Source: Pseudoxanthomonas broegbernensis
Lineage (GTDB): Bacteria; Pseudomonadota; Gammaproteobacteria; Xanthomonadales; Xanthomonadaceae
Length of the DNA stretch: 64,000 nucleotides
Assembly (NCBI RefSeq): GCF_014202435.1
Contig: NZ_JACHGU010000004.1
Span: 269,501-333,500 of the forward strand
Direction: 5' to 3'
The position numbers and the translations under genes were made by a program. Shown here piece after piece: positions 24,896 through 35,420 of the stretch (positions within the stretch are counted from its first letter, which is position 1; every line of letters begins with the position of its first letter). The notes beneath the pieces were generated by a model. It worked only from the letters and a program-made list of their open reading frames with translations. It made no database searches and was not told the DNA's origin.

Positions 24896-26881
24896 TCATT
24901 CCCCGGACCGTTCGCCCAGCCGCCATCCCAATCCCGACCAGCGCACGGCGTGCCGGCGCAGGGCGGTATCGAGCACCTGCGCGCGGCCGGCCAGGTGCAG
25001 CTCGGACCGCGCGCGGGTGATGCCGGTGTAGACCAGCTCCCGCGACAGCACGCGGTTGTCCTTCGCCGGCAGCGCCAGCCACACGGCATCGAACTCCGAG
25101 CCCTGGGCCTTGTGCACGGTCATGGCGAAGGCGCTGTCGTGCGCGGGCAGGGTGGCCGGGTGGAAGGCACGCGGCCGGTCGGGATGCTCGCCGGGGAACC
25201 AGGCCATGAGCTGGCCGTCGTCGTCGCGCAGGCAGATGCCGATGTCGCCGTTGAACAGGCGGTGGCGGTAGCTGTTCTCGGTGACCAGCAGCAGGCGGCC
25301 GTGGAAGAAGCCGCCCTGGGCGCGGCCGGCACGGGCCGCGCTGCGTTGCGGCGCGGCGGCCAGGCGCTGGGAGAGCAACGCCTCGATGCGGGCGTTGAGG
25401 GTCTGCGCGCCCTGCGGGCCTTCGCGCACGGCGGTGAGGATGCGCAAGGCGCCGGCCCGGATCAACGCCTGCGCGGGGGTCCCGGCCTCGGCCAGGGCGG
25501 TCCAGTGGGCGAGGAAGCGTTCGCGCTGGAGCGGATGCTGCAGCGGGTCGGCGGCGTCGGGATGGTAGTGCACGCCGTCGAGGCGGCCGCCGCGCAGCAG
25601 GTCGAGCGCGGCCCCGGCATCGCCCTCGCGCACGGCCGCGGCCAGCGGGGCGAGGTCCAGCGCGGCGGACTGGCGCCAGCCGCGGGTGAGCCGGACGTGG
25701 CGGGCGGGCAGGGCTTGCGGGGGGTCGCCGCGCAGGCGGGAGTCCGGCGGCCGGGCCTGCGTGGCACCGGTGCCCACCGCGTCCGCGCCCGCACCGGGAC
25801 CGCGGTCGATACGCACCGGCGCGGCCGGGGGGGCGTCGACCGGGTCGCCGAGGAGCGGCTGCAGCGCTTCGGTATCGTCCGGGTGCAGCCGCAGGCCGTC
25901 GCCGGCGGCGGCGAGGATGCCGGCGAGTACGTCGCCGGCTTCCACCGAGGGCAACTGGTCGGGGTCGCCGAGCAGGACCAGGCGGGCGCCGTCGGGCACC
26001 GCGTCGACCAGCTTGGCCATCAGCGGCAGGTCGATCATCGAGGCCTCGTCCACCACCACCACGTCCAGCTCCAGCGGGTTGTCGGCGTGGTGGCGGAAGC
26101 CGGACGAATCGGGAATCGTGCCCAGCAGGCGGTGCAGGGTGCTGCCGGCGGCGGCCAGCGGCGCCAGCAGCGGCGCGTCGATGCCCTCGGCGGCCAGCCC
26201 TTGCGCGGCCTTGCGCAGGCTCTCGGCCATGCGCTCGGCGGCGCGTCCGGTGGGCGCGGCCAGGGCGATGCGCGGCGCGGCGCGTCCGGCCTGCGCGGCC
26301 TGTGCGGCCAGCAGCACCAGCAGGCGCGCGATGGTGGTGGTCTTGCCGGTGCCGGGGCCGCCGGTGACCAGCACCAGGGAGTGGCGCAGGGCCACGGCCG
26401 CGGCGCGCGCCTGGCGGTCGTCGCCGCTGCCCGTCCGCGGGAACAGGCGCGCGAACAACGGCGCCAGCGCCGCGATGCCCGGCGCCTCGGGCGCCTGGCC
26501 GCCGAGGCGGCGCAGGCCGGCGGCCAGGCGCCGCTCGTACTCGCGGTAGCGGCGCAGGTAGAGCAGGCCATGTTCCAGCACCAGCGGCGCGTCGGCCGGC
26601 GCCGGTGCGCCGCCGTCTTCCGATCGCCACACCCAGCGCGAGGCGGCCAGCGCGCGCATCCACGCCTCGGGCGCGGGCCAGTCGACGTCGGCACCGGCCA
26701 GCGCCTGCGGCTGCGCGGGATCGAAGCCGGCACGCCCGGCGGCCACCGCATGCGAGGCCAGCGCGGCGGCCAGCAGCACCTCGCCGGGCGTGTCCGGGTC
26801 CAGCCGTCGCAGGCTGTGGGCGAAGGCGTGGTCGAGGGTGCGCAGCCGGCCGTCGCGGCGCAGGCGTTCGAGCAGGCTCAT
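24896..26881 (-). CDS. recD: Exodeoxyribonuclease V alpha subunit
   Basis: 661 residues. Fast 5'-3' helicase of RecBCD. Walker A GGPGTGKT at 174-181; VVVDEASMIDL (motif II); LLGDPDQLPSVEAGD (motif III); late AMTVHKAQGSEFDAVWL and YTGITRARSELHL (motifs V-VI). ATG 26881 overlaps the recB stop as ATGA. Last gene of the recCBD operon. Confidence 0.95.
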   Translation of the reverse strand: MSLLERLRRDGRLRTLDHAFAHSLRRLDPDTPGEVLLAAALASHAVAAGRAGFDPAQPQALAGADVDWPAPEAWMRALAASRWVWRSEDGGAPAPADAPLVLEHGLLYLRRYREYERRLAAGLRRLGGQAPEAPGIAALAPLFARLFPRTGSGDDRQARAAAVALRHSLVLVTGGPGTGKTTTIARLLVLLAAQAAQAGRAAPRIALAAPTGRAAERMAESLRKAAQGLAAEGIDAPLLAPLAAAGSTLHRLLGTIPDSSGFRHHADNPLELDVVVVDEASMIDLPLMAKLVDAVPDGARLVLLGDPDQLPSVEAGDVLAGILAAAGDGLRLHPDDTEALQPLLGDPVDAPPAAPVRIDRGPGAGADAVGTGATQARPPDSRLRGDPPQALPARHVRLTRGWRQSAALDLAPLAAAVREGDAGAALDLLRGGRLDGVHYHPDAADPLQHPLQRERFLAHWTALAEAGTPAQALIRAGALRILTAVREGPQGAQTLNARIEALLSQRLAAAPQRSAARAGRAQGGFFHGRLLLVTENSYRHRLFNGDIGICLRDDDGQLMAWFPGEHPDRPRAFHPATLPAHDSAFAMTVHKAQGSEFDAVWLALPAKDNRVLSRELVYTGITRARSELHLAGRAQVLDTALRRHAVRWSGLGWRLGERSGE

Positions 26882-29800
26882 GCCGCCGGCCCTCGCGGCG
26901 CATCGCCGGCGAACAGCGCATCGAGCGCATGCACCAGTTCCGGCGCGAAGGTCCAGGCCTGCACGCCGGGCGAATCGGCGCGGCCGGCGTCGATGCCGCG
27001 GCAGAACAGGTAGCGCACGCCGCCGAAGTCGCGCGCGTAGTCGTAGCGTCCGCCCAGGCGGAAGCGCAACCAGCGGTGCAGGGCCAGGGTGTAGATCAGC
27101 GCCTGCAGCGGGTATTCGCTGTGCTCCATGGCCTCGGCCAGGTGCGCGGGGCCGTAGCCGGGCAGGCGGTTGGACTTGTAGTCGAGCACGTACCAGCGTC
27201 CGTCGTGCAGGTAGGTCAGGTCGATCAGGCCGGTCATCAGGCCTTCCAGGGTGCGGCGCGCGCCGAAGCCCTGGCGGCCCCGCAGCAGGCCGTGCGCGTG
27301 CAGCAGCGCCAGCAGCCGGTCGACACGGGTGGGCGCGAGCGCGAACTGGAACTCGATCTCCGCCCGGCGCTGCGCGTCCGCCAGCGCCGCCAGGGCGATG
27401 CCCTCGGGCAGGACCACGGTGAGGGTGTGGCCCACCAGTGCGGCCAGCGCGGCCACGCCCTCGTCGATGTCGGCGGCGGCATAGCCGCCGTGGCCCAGGG
27501 CCTCGACGATCCTGGCGCGTTCCGCCTCCGGCGCGGGATCGCCCGCGCGCCAATGGCGCCAGGCGGCGAAGTCGGCGTGCTCGAACACCTCGTGCATCAC
27601 CACGCCGAAGCGGGTGCCGCCGAAGCGCGCATCGCTTTCTTCGTCGGGCGTGGCGGCATCGATGGCCGGCTCGTCGCCGCCGCCCGGGACGGGCTGGGTG
27701 GCCGCGGCGGAGGTATCGCCGCCGGCATCGGCGTGGGCGAGCTGGGTGAAGCTGTAGACCCACCAGTCGCCGGCCAGCGGCCGGGTGGCCATGCGCGCCG
27801 GCGGCACCGCGCCTTCGGCCTCGGGCGGCAGCCAGGGCAGGGCCTCCGGCGGCGGCGCGTCGTCGAGCACGATGGCGCCGGGCGCCAGGGCGGCGAGCGC
27901 GTGCGCATCGGCGATCATGGGCCACAGCGGCGACTGGGCGTGGTTGTAGAACTGCCCGCCGGCCAGCCACAGCGCATCGCGCGCGCGGGTCAGGCCCACG
28001 TAGAGCAGGCGCGCGTCCTCGGCGCGCTGGGCGGCTTTCCAGCGCTCGCTGGCCTCCTCCCATCCGCCGGCCCGTTCCGGCAGCTTCCACTGCAGCACGC
28101 GGCCGTCGGCGCCGTCGTGCACCACCACGCGCCGGCCCGGGTCCGGCGGCTTGCCGCCGATGCCGGCGTACGGCAGGAACACCAGCGGGTATTCCAGGCC
28201 CTTGCTCTTGTGCAGGGTGACCACCTGCACCCGGCGCGCGTCCGACTCCAGGCGCAGCAACTGCGCATCGTCCTCGGCGCTGGCGGTGCCGATGGCGCGC
28301 CCCAGCCCCTCGACCAGGCCCTGCAGGCCGAGCGCGCCGCGCTGGGCTTCCTGCAGGTGCTCGGCCAGTTGCAGGTAGTTGGTGAGGCGGCGCTCGCCGT
28401 CCAGCAGGCCCAGCAGGCGCGGGGCGTGCTGGGCGCACAGATCGTTCACCAGGGCCAGCGGGCCGCCCTGCTGCAGGCGGTCGCGCCAGGCCAGGGTGGT
28501 CATCCGCCACCGGTGCAGGGCCTGGCCCTCGGCGTCGAGCGCGGCGATGCGCCGCGCGTCCTCGCCGACCAGCACGGTGGCCAGGGCGGCGCGCAGGCGG
28601 CCGTCGTCGGCGCCGTGCAGCAGGGCCTGCAGCAGCGCGTGCAGCTCGTGCGCCTCGGCGGTGGCGAACAGGCTCTGCCGGCCGGCGGCCACGGCCGGGA
28701 TGCCCGCCGCCGCCAGCGCCTCGCGGATGCGCGCAGCCTCGTGGTGCCGGCGCACCAGCACGGCGATGTCGCCGGGCTGCAGCGGACGGCCATCGACCAT
28801 GGCGCGGCCCGCGCGCGCGTCGGCCAGCACGGCATGGATGGCGGCCACGCAAGCGCGGGTGGCCAACTCGCACGAGTGCGGCGCGCTGTAAGGCTTGTGT
28901 CGGCCGTCCGCGTCCGGCGGGGGCGGGGGCGCGCGCCACAGCACCAGCGCCGGCGCCGGCGCGCCGTTGCGCAGGTAGTCGGCATCGGCGCGGTTGCCGC
29001 CGGGCGCGACCGGGCGGAACCGGATCCGCGGATCGGCGAAGGCCGAGGTTCCCGCCGCCGGGTCGCCACCCGCGAGCGCGGCGTCGGCCCGCGCGTACAG
29101 CGCATCGATCGCGCGCAGCACGGCCGGCCGCGAGCGGAAGTTGTGCGTCAGCGGCGGCGCCTGCTCGGCGGTGGCGCGCGCGGCCAGGTAGGTCTCCACG
29201 TCGCCGCCGCGGAAGCCGTAGATCGCCTGCTTGGGATCGCCGATCACGAACAGCGCCGGGTCGCCGCTGCGCGCGCCGAACACTCGGTCGAAGATGCGCC
29301 ACTGGCGCGGGTCGGTGTCCTGGAACTCGTCGACCAGGGCGATGCGGTACTGCGCCCGCAGGCGCGCGACCAGCGCGTCGGCCTGGGCGCCGTCCAGCGC
29401 ATCGGCGAGGCGGTCGATCAGGTCGTCGTAGGTCTGCACGCGGCGCTGCCGCTTGTGCAGGGCCAGCCGGCGCCGGGCGTCGTCGCGCAGGCGGTGCAGC
29501 AGCGCCACCTGGCGCGCCTGGCGGTACTCGTCGAGCCGGGCCAGCGCGGCGGCGTAGTCCTCCACCGCGCCGCACAGCGGCGAGTCGGGGGTGCGCCCGG
29601 CGCCGGCCTTGCTGGTGCGCGCCCGCAGGGTGTCGCGCTGCAGTTGCGGCAGCTTGGCGTGGTCGAACGGCACGTCCGGGTCGCCGGCCGCGCACCAGGC
29701 CTGGAGCGTGGCGAACAGGTCCTCGATCCACGCCGCCTTGTAGCTGCCGCCGTGCAACACCTTGCCGTCCACCGCCGCCAGCAGCGCGGTGCGGAAGTCC

Positions 29801-30528
29801 GCGCCGTGTTCGCGGCCGGCGGCGGCGAGCCCCCGGGCCGCCGCGCGCAGCATCGGCGCCGGGTCCGGCAGCGCGGGCGCCGGCGGCGGACGCAGTTCCG
29901 GTTCGCGCGCCAGCAGCGACAGGTCGCGCGCCAGCGCCCGGGGGCCCTCCGGCCACAGCGCGGCCAGGTCGTCGACGCCGTCGGCATCGGCCGCGTGCGT
30001 GCGCCACAGGTCGGCGGCGATGGCCGCGCGCAGGGCATCGTCGTTGGCCAGCAGCTCGGGGGTGTCGAAGCCCTGGCCGCTCTCCAGCGCATGCTCGCGC
30101 AGCACCCGGGCGCAGAAGCCGTGGATGGTGAAGACCGCGGCCAGGTCGATGCCGTCGGCGGCCTGGCGCAGGCGCCTGCACACGGAGGCACGCGGTTCGC
30201 CGCTGCGCGCCAGGTGCGCCTCGATCAGGCCGTGGGTGAGCGCGGCCTCGGGCTGGGCGTCATCGTGCGCGCCTTGGCCGGGCCGCGCCGGGTCGACGGC
30301 CAGCTCCGCGGCGAGCAGCAGGCGCTTGCGCACCCGGGCGCGCAGCTCCTGGGTGGCGGCCTCGGTGAAGGTGACGGCCAGGATCCGTTCCACCGACAGG
30401 CCGCGTTCCAGCACCAGCCGCACCACCAGGGTGGCCAGGGTGAAGGTCTTGCCGGTCCCGGCGGAGGCCTCGATGGCGCGCACGCCTTCCAGCGGTACGG
30501 TGAGGTAGGCGTCCTGCGCGGCGCTCAT
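26878..30528 (-). CDS. recB: Exodeoxyribonuclease V beta subunit
   Basis: 1216 residues. 3'-5' helicase plus nuclease. Walker A ASAGTGKT at 21-28; ALVDEFQDTDPRQW (motif II); GDPKQAIYGFRGGD (motif III); VTLHKSKGLEYPLVFLP (motif V); LLYVGLTRARDALW (motif VI). The C-terminal nuclease site is GLID 1100-1103 with LDYK 1115-1118. Overlaps recC stop at ATGA upstream and recD start at ATGA downstream, so all three subunits are translationally coupled. Confidence 0.96.
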   Translation of the reverse strand: MSAAQDAYLTVPLEGVRAIEASAGTGKTFTLATLVVRLVLERGLSVERILAVTFTEAATQELRARVRKRLLLAAELAVDPARPGQGAHDDAQPEAALTHGLIEAHLARSGEPRASVCRRLRQAADGIDLAAVFTIHGFCARVLREHALESGQGFDTPELLANDDALRAAIAADLWRTHAADADGVDDLAALWPEGPRALARDLSLLAREPELRPPPAPALPDPAPMLRAAARGLAAAGREHGADFRTALLAAVDGKVLHGGSYKAAWIEDLFATLQAWCAAGDPDVPFDHAKLPQLQRDTLRARTSKAGAGRTPDSPLCGAVEDYAAALARLDEYRQARQVALLHRLRDDARRRLALHKRQRRVQTYDDLIDRLADALDGAQADALVARLRAQYRIALVDEFQDTDPRQWRIFDRVFGARSGDPALFVIGDPKQAIYGFRGGDVETYLAARATAEQAPPLTHNFRSRPAVLRAIDALYARADAALAGGDPAAGTSAFADPRIRFRPVAPGGNRADADYLRNGAPAPALVLWRAPPPPPDADGRHKPYSAPHSCELATRACVAAIHAVLADARAGRAMVDGRPLQPGDIAVLVRRHHEAARIREALAAAGIPAVAAGRQSLFATAEAHELHALLQALLHGADDGRLRAALATVLVGEDARRIAALDAEGQALHRWRMTTLAWRDRLQQGGPLALVNDLCAQHAPRLLGLLDGERRLTNYLQLAEHLQEAQRGALGLQGLVEGLGRAIGTASAEDDAQLLRLESDARRVQVVTLHKSKGLEYPLVFLPYAGIGGKPPDPGRRVVVHDGADGRVLQWKLPERAGGWEEASERWKAAQRAEDARLLYVGLTRARDALWLAGGQFYNHAQSPLWPMIADAHALAALAPGAIVLDDAPPPEALPWLPPEAEGAVPPARMATRPLAGDWWVYSFTQLAHADAGGDTSAAATQPVPGGGDEPAIDAATPDEESDARFGGTRFGVVMHEVFEHADFAAWRHWRAGDPAPEAERARIVEALGHGGYAAADIDEGVAALAALVGHTLTVVLPEGIALAALADAQRRAEIEFQFALAPTRVDRLLALLHAHGLLRGRQGFGARRTLEGLMTGLIDLTYLHDGRWYVLDYKSNRLPGYGPAHLAEAMEHSEYPLQALIYTLALHRWLRFRLGGRYDYARDFGGVRYLFCRGIDAGRADSPGVQAWTFAPELVHALDALFAGDAPRGPAA

Positions 30529-33500
30529 CCGGCGTCCTCCGCGTCGAACGCGGCGGCCAGCCCCGCCAGCGCGCCGGGATCGACGCCGGCGTGGACCTCG
30601 CCGTCCTGCACGGCGGCGAACACGCTCATGGCCAGGTCGGCGAAGCGCAGCAGCAGGGCCGGGTCGGCGAAGGGATCGAGGCCGCGCAGCGCCAGCCGCA
30701 GCGCGGCCTGCCGGCCTTCGGCGAAGCCGTTCTGGCCGTTGCCGTGCCAGCGCGTGGCGGCGGCCTTCACGCCGCGCACGGGGTCGGGCGCGCTGAACAG
30801 CTCCCACGCGCTGTAGGGCGCGAACGGCAGCGGTTCGCGCAGCCCCTGCGCGCGCAGTTCCAGCAGCCGGCGCAGCGCCGCGCGCGCGGCTTCCGGCGCC
30901 AGCGGCGGACGCAGGTGCGGGCCGAGGCGGCGGCCTTCGCCCTCGTGGAATCCCGCGAGCGGCAGCTCGATTCCGGCAGCGGAGGCCAGCAGCCAGTCCA
31001 GCCCGCTGCGGATCGTGGCCGGGCCGTTGGGCTTGCCGAAACGCAGGCGGGCGATGCCTTGCGGGTAGGCCTCGCCGATGCGGCCGTGCAGGCGCACGCC
31101 GTCGAGGGTCGTCTCCACCGCCAGCGACCGCGGCTGCGCTTGGCCGCGCCACTGGCCGAAGGCATCGGCGTAGGGCGCCAGCTCACGGCGCAGCGAGGCC
31201 AGCACGCGCCGTCCCGGCGCGCCGCTGGGCAGCAGCCCGCGCGCGCGCAGGTCGGCATGGATGGCCGCCTCGCTGTCGTCCTGCAGCAGCGTGTCGAACA
31301 CCGCGCGCTGCAGGCGCGCGCGCTCCAGCCCGGGGCCGGGCGCGACCAGCGGCTCCACGTCCTCGCCGCGGGCCTCGGCCTCCGCCAGGCGCAGCCCCAG
31401 CCGCTTCAGCCACGCCTCGGCCGGATGCAGCAGGAAGCGGCGCAGCGCCTCGACCGGCAGCGAGGCATCGGCCGCGGCCGGTTCCAGCGCGTCGCCCGCG
31501 AACCACGGCGGCGGCATCGCGCGCGCCGCGGCCGACCCGGCGGCGGCGGCGCGCCACGGCCGCTGGTAGGAGAACTGGCGGGGATCGCCACCGGCGCCGA
31601 ACGCCGCCGGCGAGAACGGCTGCAGCGGGTGCCGCAACACCAGCGCGCGCGCCGCGTCCGCATCGGGCAGGTGCTGGGCCGCGGCCGCCTCGATCAGTTC
31701 GGACACCAGCACCGACGGTTCGCGCGCGCTGCCGTCGCGCGGGTCGGCGCCCAGCCAGCTCAGGTAGAACACGTCCTGCGCGGAGGCGAACAACTGCAGG
31801 AACAGGTAGCGGTCGTCGTCGCGGGTGGAGCGGTCGCCATGGCGGCGGCGCTGCGTGCCCAGCTCGGCGGTGAGGCGGTTGAGCCCGGCGGCCGGGTCGC
31901 GGCGCGGGAACTGGCCGTCGTCCATGCCCAGCAGGCAGATCACCCGGAACGGCAGCAGCCGCATGGGCACCATGCGCGCGAAGCTGACCCCACCGGTGAG
32001 CAGCGGGGCGCGGGTGTCGGCCTCGCCCAGCGCCGCGGCGAAGTGCGCGCGCACCGCCTCGCCCGGGACCGGCGCCTCGAAGCCGGCCTTGTCCGCCTCC
32101 GAAGCGAACGCGTCGATCAGCGTGCGCAGGCGGTCCAGCGCGCGCTGCCCGCGCGGGGTGGACGGCGGGTGCGGGACCAGGGCCTCAAGCAGGCCCAGCA
32201 GGCGCTCGCGCCAGCGCGCCGGCGGCATGGCCTCGGCCAAGGCGCGCTCGTACCGGGCCAGCACGCGCAGCAGGCGCAGCAGCAGGTCCAGCGCGTCCAG
32301 CGCGCCGCCTTCCAGCGCCGGCAGCGGCGCCACCGCCTGCGCCGGCCCGGCCACCGGCGCCGGGTCGCCGGTGGCGTGGCCCAGCAGCAGGCGATCCACG
32401 GCGAACTGCCAGGTATAGGCGTCGTCCTGCGGCGCGCCGTGGCGGCCGCGATGGGCCGCGTCCAGGCCCCAGCGCGCACCGGCGGCATGCAGCCAGCCGC
32501 GCAGGCGTTCCAGGGTGGCCGCATCCAGCCCGGCCGCCTCGGCCAGCGGCGGGCTGGCCAGCAGGTCGAGCACCTCGTCCAGGCCGAAACGCGAAACCGG
32601 CAGCGCCAGCAGGCGCAGGAACGCGGCGGCCAGCGGCTCGCCGGCCAGCGGGCTGGCATCGGCCACCGCCCAGGGGATCGGGTCGCCCTGGCCGTGGCCG
32701 CCGAACACCGCATCCAGGTAGGGCACGTACGGATCGATGTCCGGCGCCATCACCGCGATCTGGCGCGGCTGCAGCGGCGGGTCGAAGCGCGGGTCCTCCA
32801 GCAGCGCGCGCAGGCGGTCGTGCAGCACCTGCAACTCGCGCAGCCGGGTGTGGCAGGCGTGCAGTTGCAGGCTGGGGTCGTCCGCCTCGACCTGCGGGCG
32901 CAATGCGGCGCCCGGCTGCGCGCGGCGGTGGAACAGGTCGGCCTGCAGCCGCCGCAGCAGGCTGCCGCCCGGGCCGGCCTCCGGATCGGCATAGGCGGCG
33001 ATCTCGCCGGACGGATGCACCGCCTCGTAGCTGCCCAGCAGGGCCATGAAGTCGCGCCCGGCCGCGCCCCAGGCGCGCAGCAGCGGGTTCTCCTGGTCCT
33101 CGGCGCCGAAGGGGTCGGCCGCGCCGGCACGCAGGCGCGCGCCCAGGGCCTGCAGGTCGCCCCAGTATTCCTGGGTCGGGGTGGGCAGGTAGAAGTGCAG
33201 GGTGCCCGCGCGCGCCTGGGTGGCCAGCACCCGCAGCACGTCCGGGGAGACGTTGAGGGTGGCGAAGGCGAACAGCCGGGGCGGCAGCCCCTGCGGCAGC
33301 GGCCGCTCGGGGCCGGCGAAGCGTTCCAGGTAGGCCTGGATGCGGCGTGCGCGGTGGTCCAGGCCCGTGGCGACCCGCCGCCAGAGGATGGCCTGCGGGT
33401 CGTCCGGGTCGGCGCCGGCCTCCCATCGCAGCAGCCAGTCGCGGCGCCAGGCCTGGTACTTCTCGAACACCGAGGCCAGTTCGCGGGCCAGGGTCCAGGG

Positions 33501-33887
33501 CTTGAGCGGATCGGCGCCGGCCAGGTAGCCGGCCAGGCGGGCCATCGCCGGCTGCGCGAGCAATGCCCGGTCGGTCAGCGCGGCATACAGGCGCCAGTGC
33601 AGGCCGGCGGCATCCAGGTCGTCGTCGCCGGCGCCAAGGTTGGCGGCCAGCGCATGCGCCACGAACTGGCCCGGCGCCAGGAACTCCACGTTGGCCACCA
33701 CGCCGTGGGTGGCGGCCAGGTGCGCCTGCAGCCAGCGGCGCATCGCCACCTGCGGGATCAGCACGATATCCGGCGCCAGCGGCGACTGCCCCGGCACCGG
33801 TTCGCGCAGCGCCTGCGCCAGCAGCCCGGCCAGCACTTCCAGCGAATTGGAGTGGTAGAGGCGGAAGTCGGGCGGCGCGGCGGGCAT
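30525..33887 (-). CDS. recC: Exodeoxyribonuclease V gamma subunit
   Basis: 1120 residues. Chi-recognition and scaffold subunit. Starts LYHSNSLEVLAGLLAQAL, the family's inactive helicase opening; HACHTRLRELQVLHDRL, ICLLGMDDGQFPR and RYLFLQLFASAQDVFYLSW are RecC blocks. First gene of the operon; start ATG 33887. On the opposite strand, 76 bases upstream, begins a broken phosphate transporter gene. Confidence 0.95.
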   Translation of the reverse strand: MPAAPPDFRLYHSNSLEVLAGLLAQALREPVPGQSPLAPDIVLIPQVAMRRWLQAHLAATHGVVANVEFLAPGQFVAHALAANLGAGDDDLDAAGLHWRLYAALTDRALLAQPAMARLAGYLAGADPLKPWTLARELASVFEKYQAWRRDWLLRWEAGADPDDPQAILWRRVATGLDHRARRIQAYLERFAGPERPLPQGLPPRLFAFATLNVSPDVLRVLATQARAGTLHFYLPTPTQEYWGDLQALGARLRAGAADPFGAEDQENPLLRAWGAAGRDFMALLGSYEAVHPSGEIAAYADPEAGPGGSLLRRLQADLFHRRAQPGAALRPQVEADDPSLQLHACHTRLRELQVLHDRLRALLEDPRFDPPLQPRQIAVMAPDIDPYVPYLDAVFGGHGQGDPIPWAVADASPLAGEPLAAAFLRLLALPVSRFGLDEVLDLLASPPLAEAAGLDAATLERLRGWLHAAGARWGLDAAHRGRHGAPQDDAYTWQFAVDRLLLGHATGDPAPVAGPAQAVAPLPALEGGALDALDLLLRLLRVLARYERALAEAMPPARWRERLLGLLEALVPHPPSTPRGQRALDRLRTLIDAFASEADKAGFEAPVPGEAVRAHFAAALGEADTRAPLLTGGVSFARMVPMRLLPFRVICLLGMDDGQFPRRDPAAGLNRLTAELGTQRRRHGDRSTRDDDRYLFLQLFASAQDVFYLSWLGADPRDGSAREPSVLVSELIEAAAAQHLPDADAARALVLRHPLQPFSPAAFGAGGDPRQFSYQRPWRAAAAGSAAARAMPPPWFAGDALEPAAADASLPVEALRRFLLHPAEAWLKRLGLRLAEAEARGEDVEPLVAPGPGLERARLQRAVFDTLLQDDSEAAIHADLRARGLLPSGAPGRRVLASLRRELAPYADAFGQWRGQAQPRSLAVETTLDGVRLHGRIGEAYPQGIARLRFGKPNGPATIRSGLDWLLASAAGIELPLAGFHEGEGRRLGPHLRPPLAPEAARAALRRLLELRAQGLREPLPFAPYSAWELFSAPDPVRGVKAAATRWHGNGQNGFAEGRQAALRLALRGLDPFADPALLLRFADLAMSVFAAVQDGEVHAGVDPGALAGLAAAFDAEDAG

Positions 33888-33962
33888 CGCTCCATCTTGC
33901 CGCAGCGGCGTCGCCGCGGGCGAGAGCGTACCGGCGATGGCCGTGCCGGGCGGAACGCCGGC

Positions 33963-35184
33963 AAGGGCGGCTTCGCGCTGGCCGGCGGCGGCCTGGACAT
34001 GGGCGCGCTGCAGCAGGGCGGCATGGCCGGGACCTTAGCTGTTCGCGCTGGGCGGGCTGGTGGTCACCATGATCCTGCCGTCCAGCCACGCCACCTTGAT
34101 GCTGACCCTGGCCGCGCTGGCGGGTGGGCAACTGCAACTGGAACAGGGGCTGGCCATGGCGAGCGGCTCGAACGTGGGCAGCAGCGTGGGGACCGACCTG
34201 GTCGGCATGCTCGGCGGCAACCGCAGCGGGCAGCGCCTGGCGCTGGCGCACGCTGTTCAACGTGGTCACCGCGGCGCCGGCGCTGGTACTGCTGGTGCCG
34301 CTGACGTGGGGCATGCAGGCGCTGGCGCGGCTGGGCGGCTTCGGCGACAATGCGCTGCTGCAACTGGCGCCGTTCCACACCTTGTTCAACGCCGGCGGCG
34401 TGGCCCTGTTCTGGCGGTGGCGGACGGCCCGGTGCGGGTCGAGCGGCTGCGCGCGCGCCCTCTCGGCGATGCGGCGCTTGAATCGGCCGATGCCGCCGCC
34501 GCGGTCGCCCTCGAACTGCGCCACCTGGGCCACCTGAGCCTGGCAGTGATCTGCCAGGCGCTGCGCCTGCCGGCCAGCCAACTGACCGCGGCGCGGCCGG
34601 ACGAAGCCGGGGTTGCACCGGACCCCGGCACCTGCGTCGACGCCGAACTGCTGTGCCAGCAGCGGGTGAAGGGCGTGTACGGCGACCTGCTGGCCTTCAT
34701 GAGCCGGCTGGAGCTGCCGCTGGACGAGGAACACCGGCGTTTCTGGACCGGCAGCCAGATGGCGGCACTGCAGATGGTCAACGCGGTCAAGGACGCCAAG
34801 CACCTGCAGAAGAACCTGGGCCAGCGGCTGCAGGGGCCGGACTCGCCGGTGCGGGCAGCCTACGTGGACCTGCGCCGGCACCTGTTCGGCCAGATCCGGG
34901 CGCTGCGCGCCATCGCCCTGGCCGATGGCGACGACGGCGCATCGCGGCTGCGGGACCTGGACCGGAAAGCGGCCGCGTTCGACGCACGCTTCCGCACGCG
35001 ACTGTTCGAGCAGGTGCGGGCGGGCCGCTTCGACGCGCTGGAAGCCGGCTCGCTGCTCAACGACCACGGCTACGTCGAACGCATCTACCGCAGCCTGCGC
35101 CAGGCGCTCGCCTTCGCCGAGGAACCCGATTCGCTGCAGCGGCTGCGCCGGCTGGCGGGAGACGCGGTGCCGGAGCGGGCCTAG
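33963..35184 (+). pseudogene. Broken Na/Pi cotransporter (NptA family) with PhoU-like tail
   Basis: Remnant of a Na+/phosphate cotransporter. A short piece (GGFALAGGGLD, 33963 on) is followed by an in-frame TAG (34036-34038), then LFALGGLVVTMILPSSHATL and GSNVGSSVGTDLVGMLGGN, the second family repeat, where the usual Gln of QSS is replaced by Pro. Near 34251 the frame moves by one (LFNVVTAAPALVLLVPLTWG, FHTLFNAGG continue in the next frame), and near 34410 it moves back; the PhoU-like C-terminal domain (about 34430-35184) is then open. The first half of the transporter is missing. Two compensating shifts could be read errors, but the deletion and the stop cannot. A separate PhoU-like product is possible but unsupported. 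Confidence 0.75.
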
Positions 35185-35313
35185 GCGAGGGCGCGGCGCA
35201 CGGAAGAGGGCGTTCCGGTTGCACGCCCTCCAGGAGCCGGGCGCCCGGCCCGCCACGGCCGGTGCCGAGGCATCGCCGACGCCGCGTCCGCGACAGAACG
35301 GACCACGCACGGC

Positions 35314-35319
35314 GATAAT
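35314..35319 (+). promoter_or_regulatory. Possible -10 (GATAAT) for the mla operon
   Basis: GATAAT is a good -10 in an A/T-rich patch about 100 bases before mlaF; the -35 region (CGACAG) is poor. A small inverted repeat GCGCAT-G-ATGCGC at 35367-35379 lies between it and the start codon. Confidence 0.3.
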
Positions 35320-35420
35320 TCCTGTACTTGGCGGTTCAATCGATGGGTTAAGATTCAGTTTGCCTTGCGCATGATGCGCCGCTTGATGGCTTACCTCCGC
35401 CAGGGAAAGCACGCCCACGC

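Noticed and set aside
30591-34304. Open frame of 1237 codons on the plus strand opposite recC
   Set aside because: Shadow frame rich in Gln, Arg, Gly and His; recC is certain. Only its last part (from 33963) overlaps the phosphate transporter remnant.
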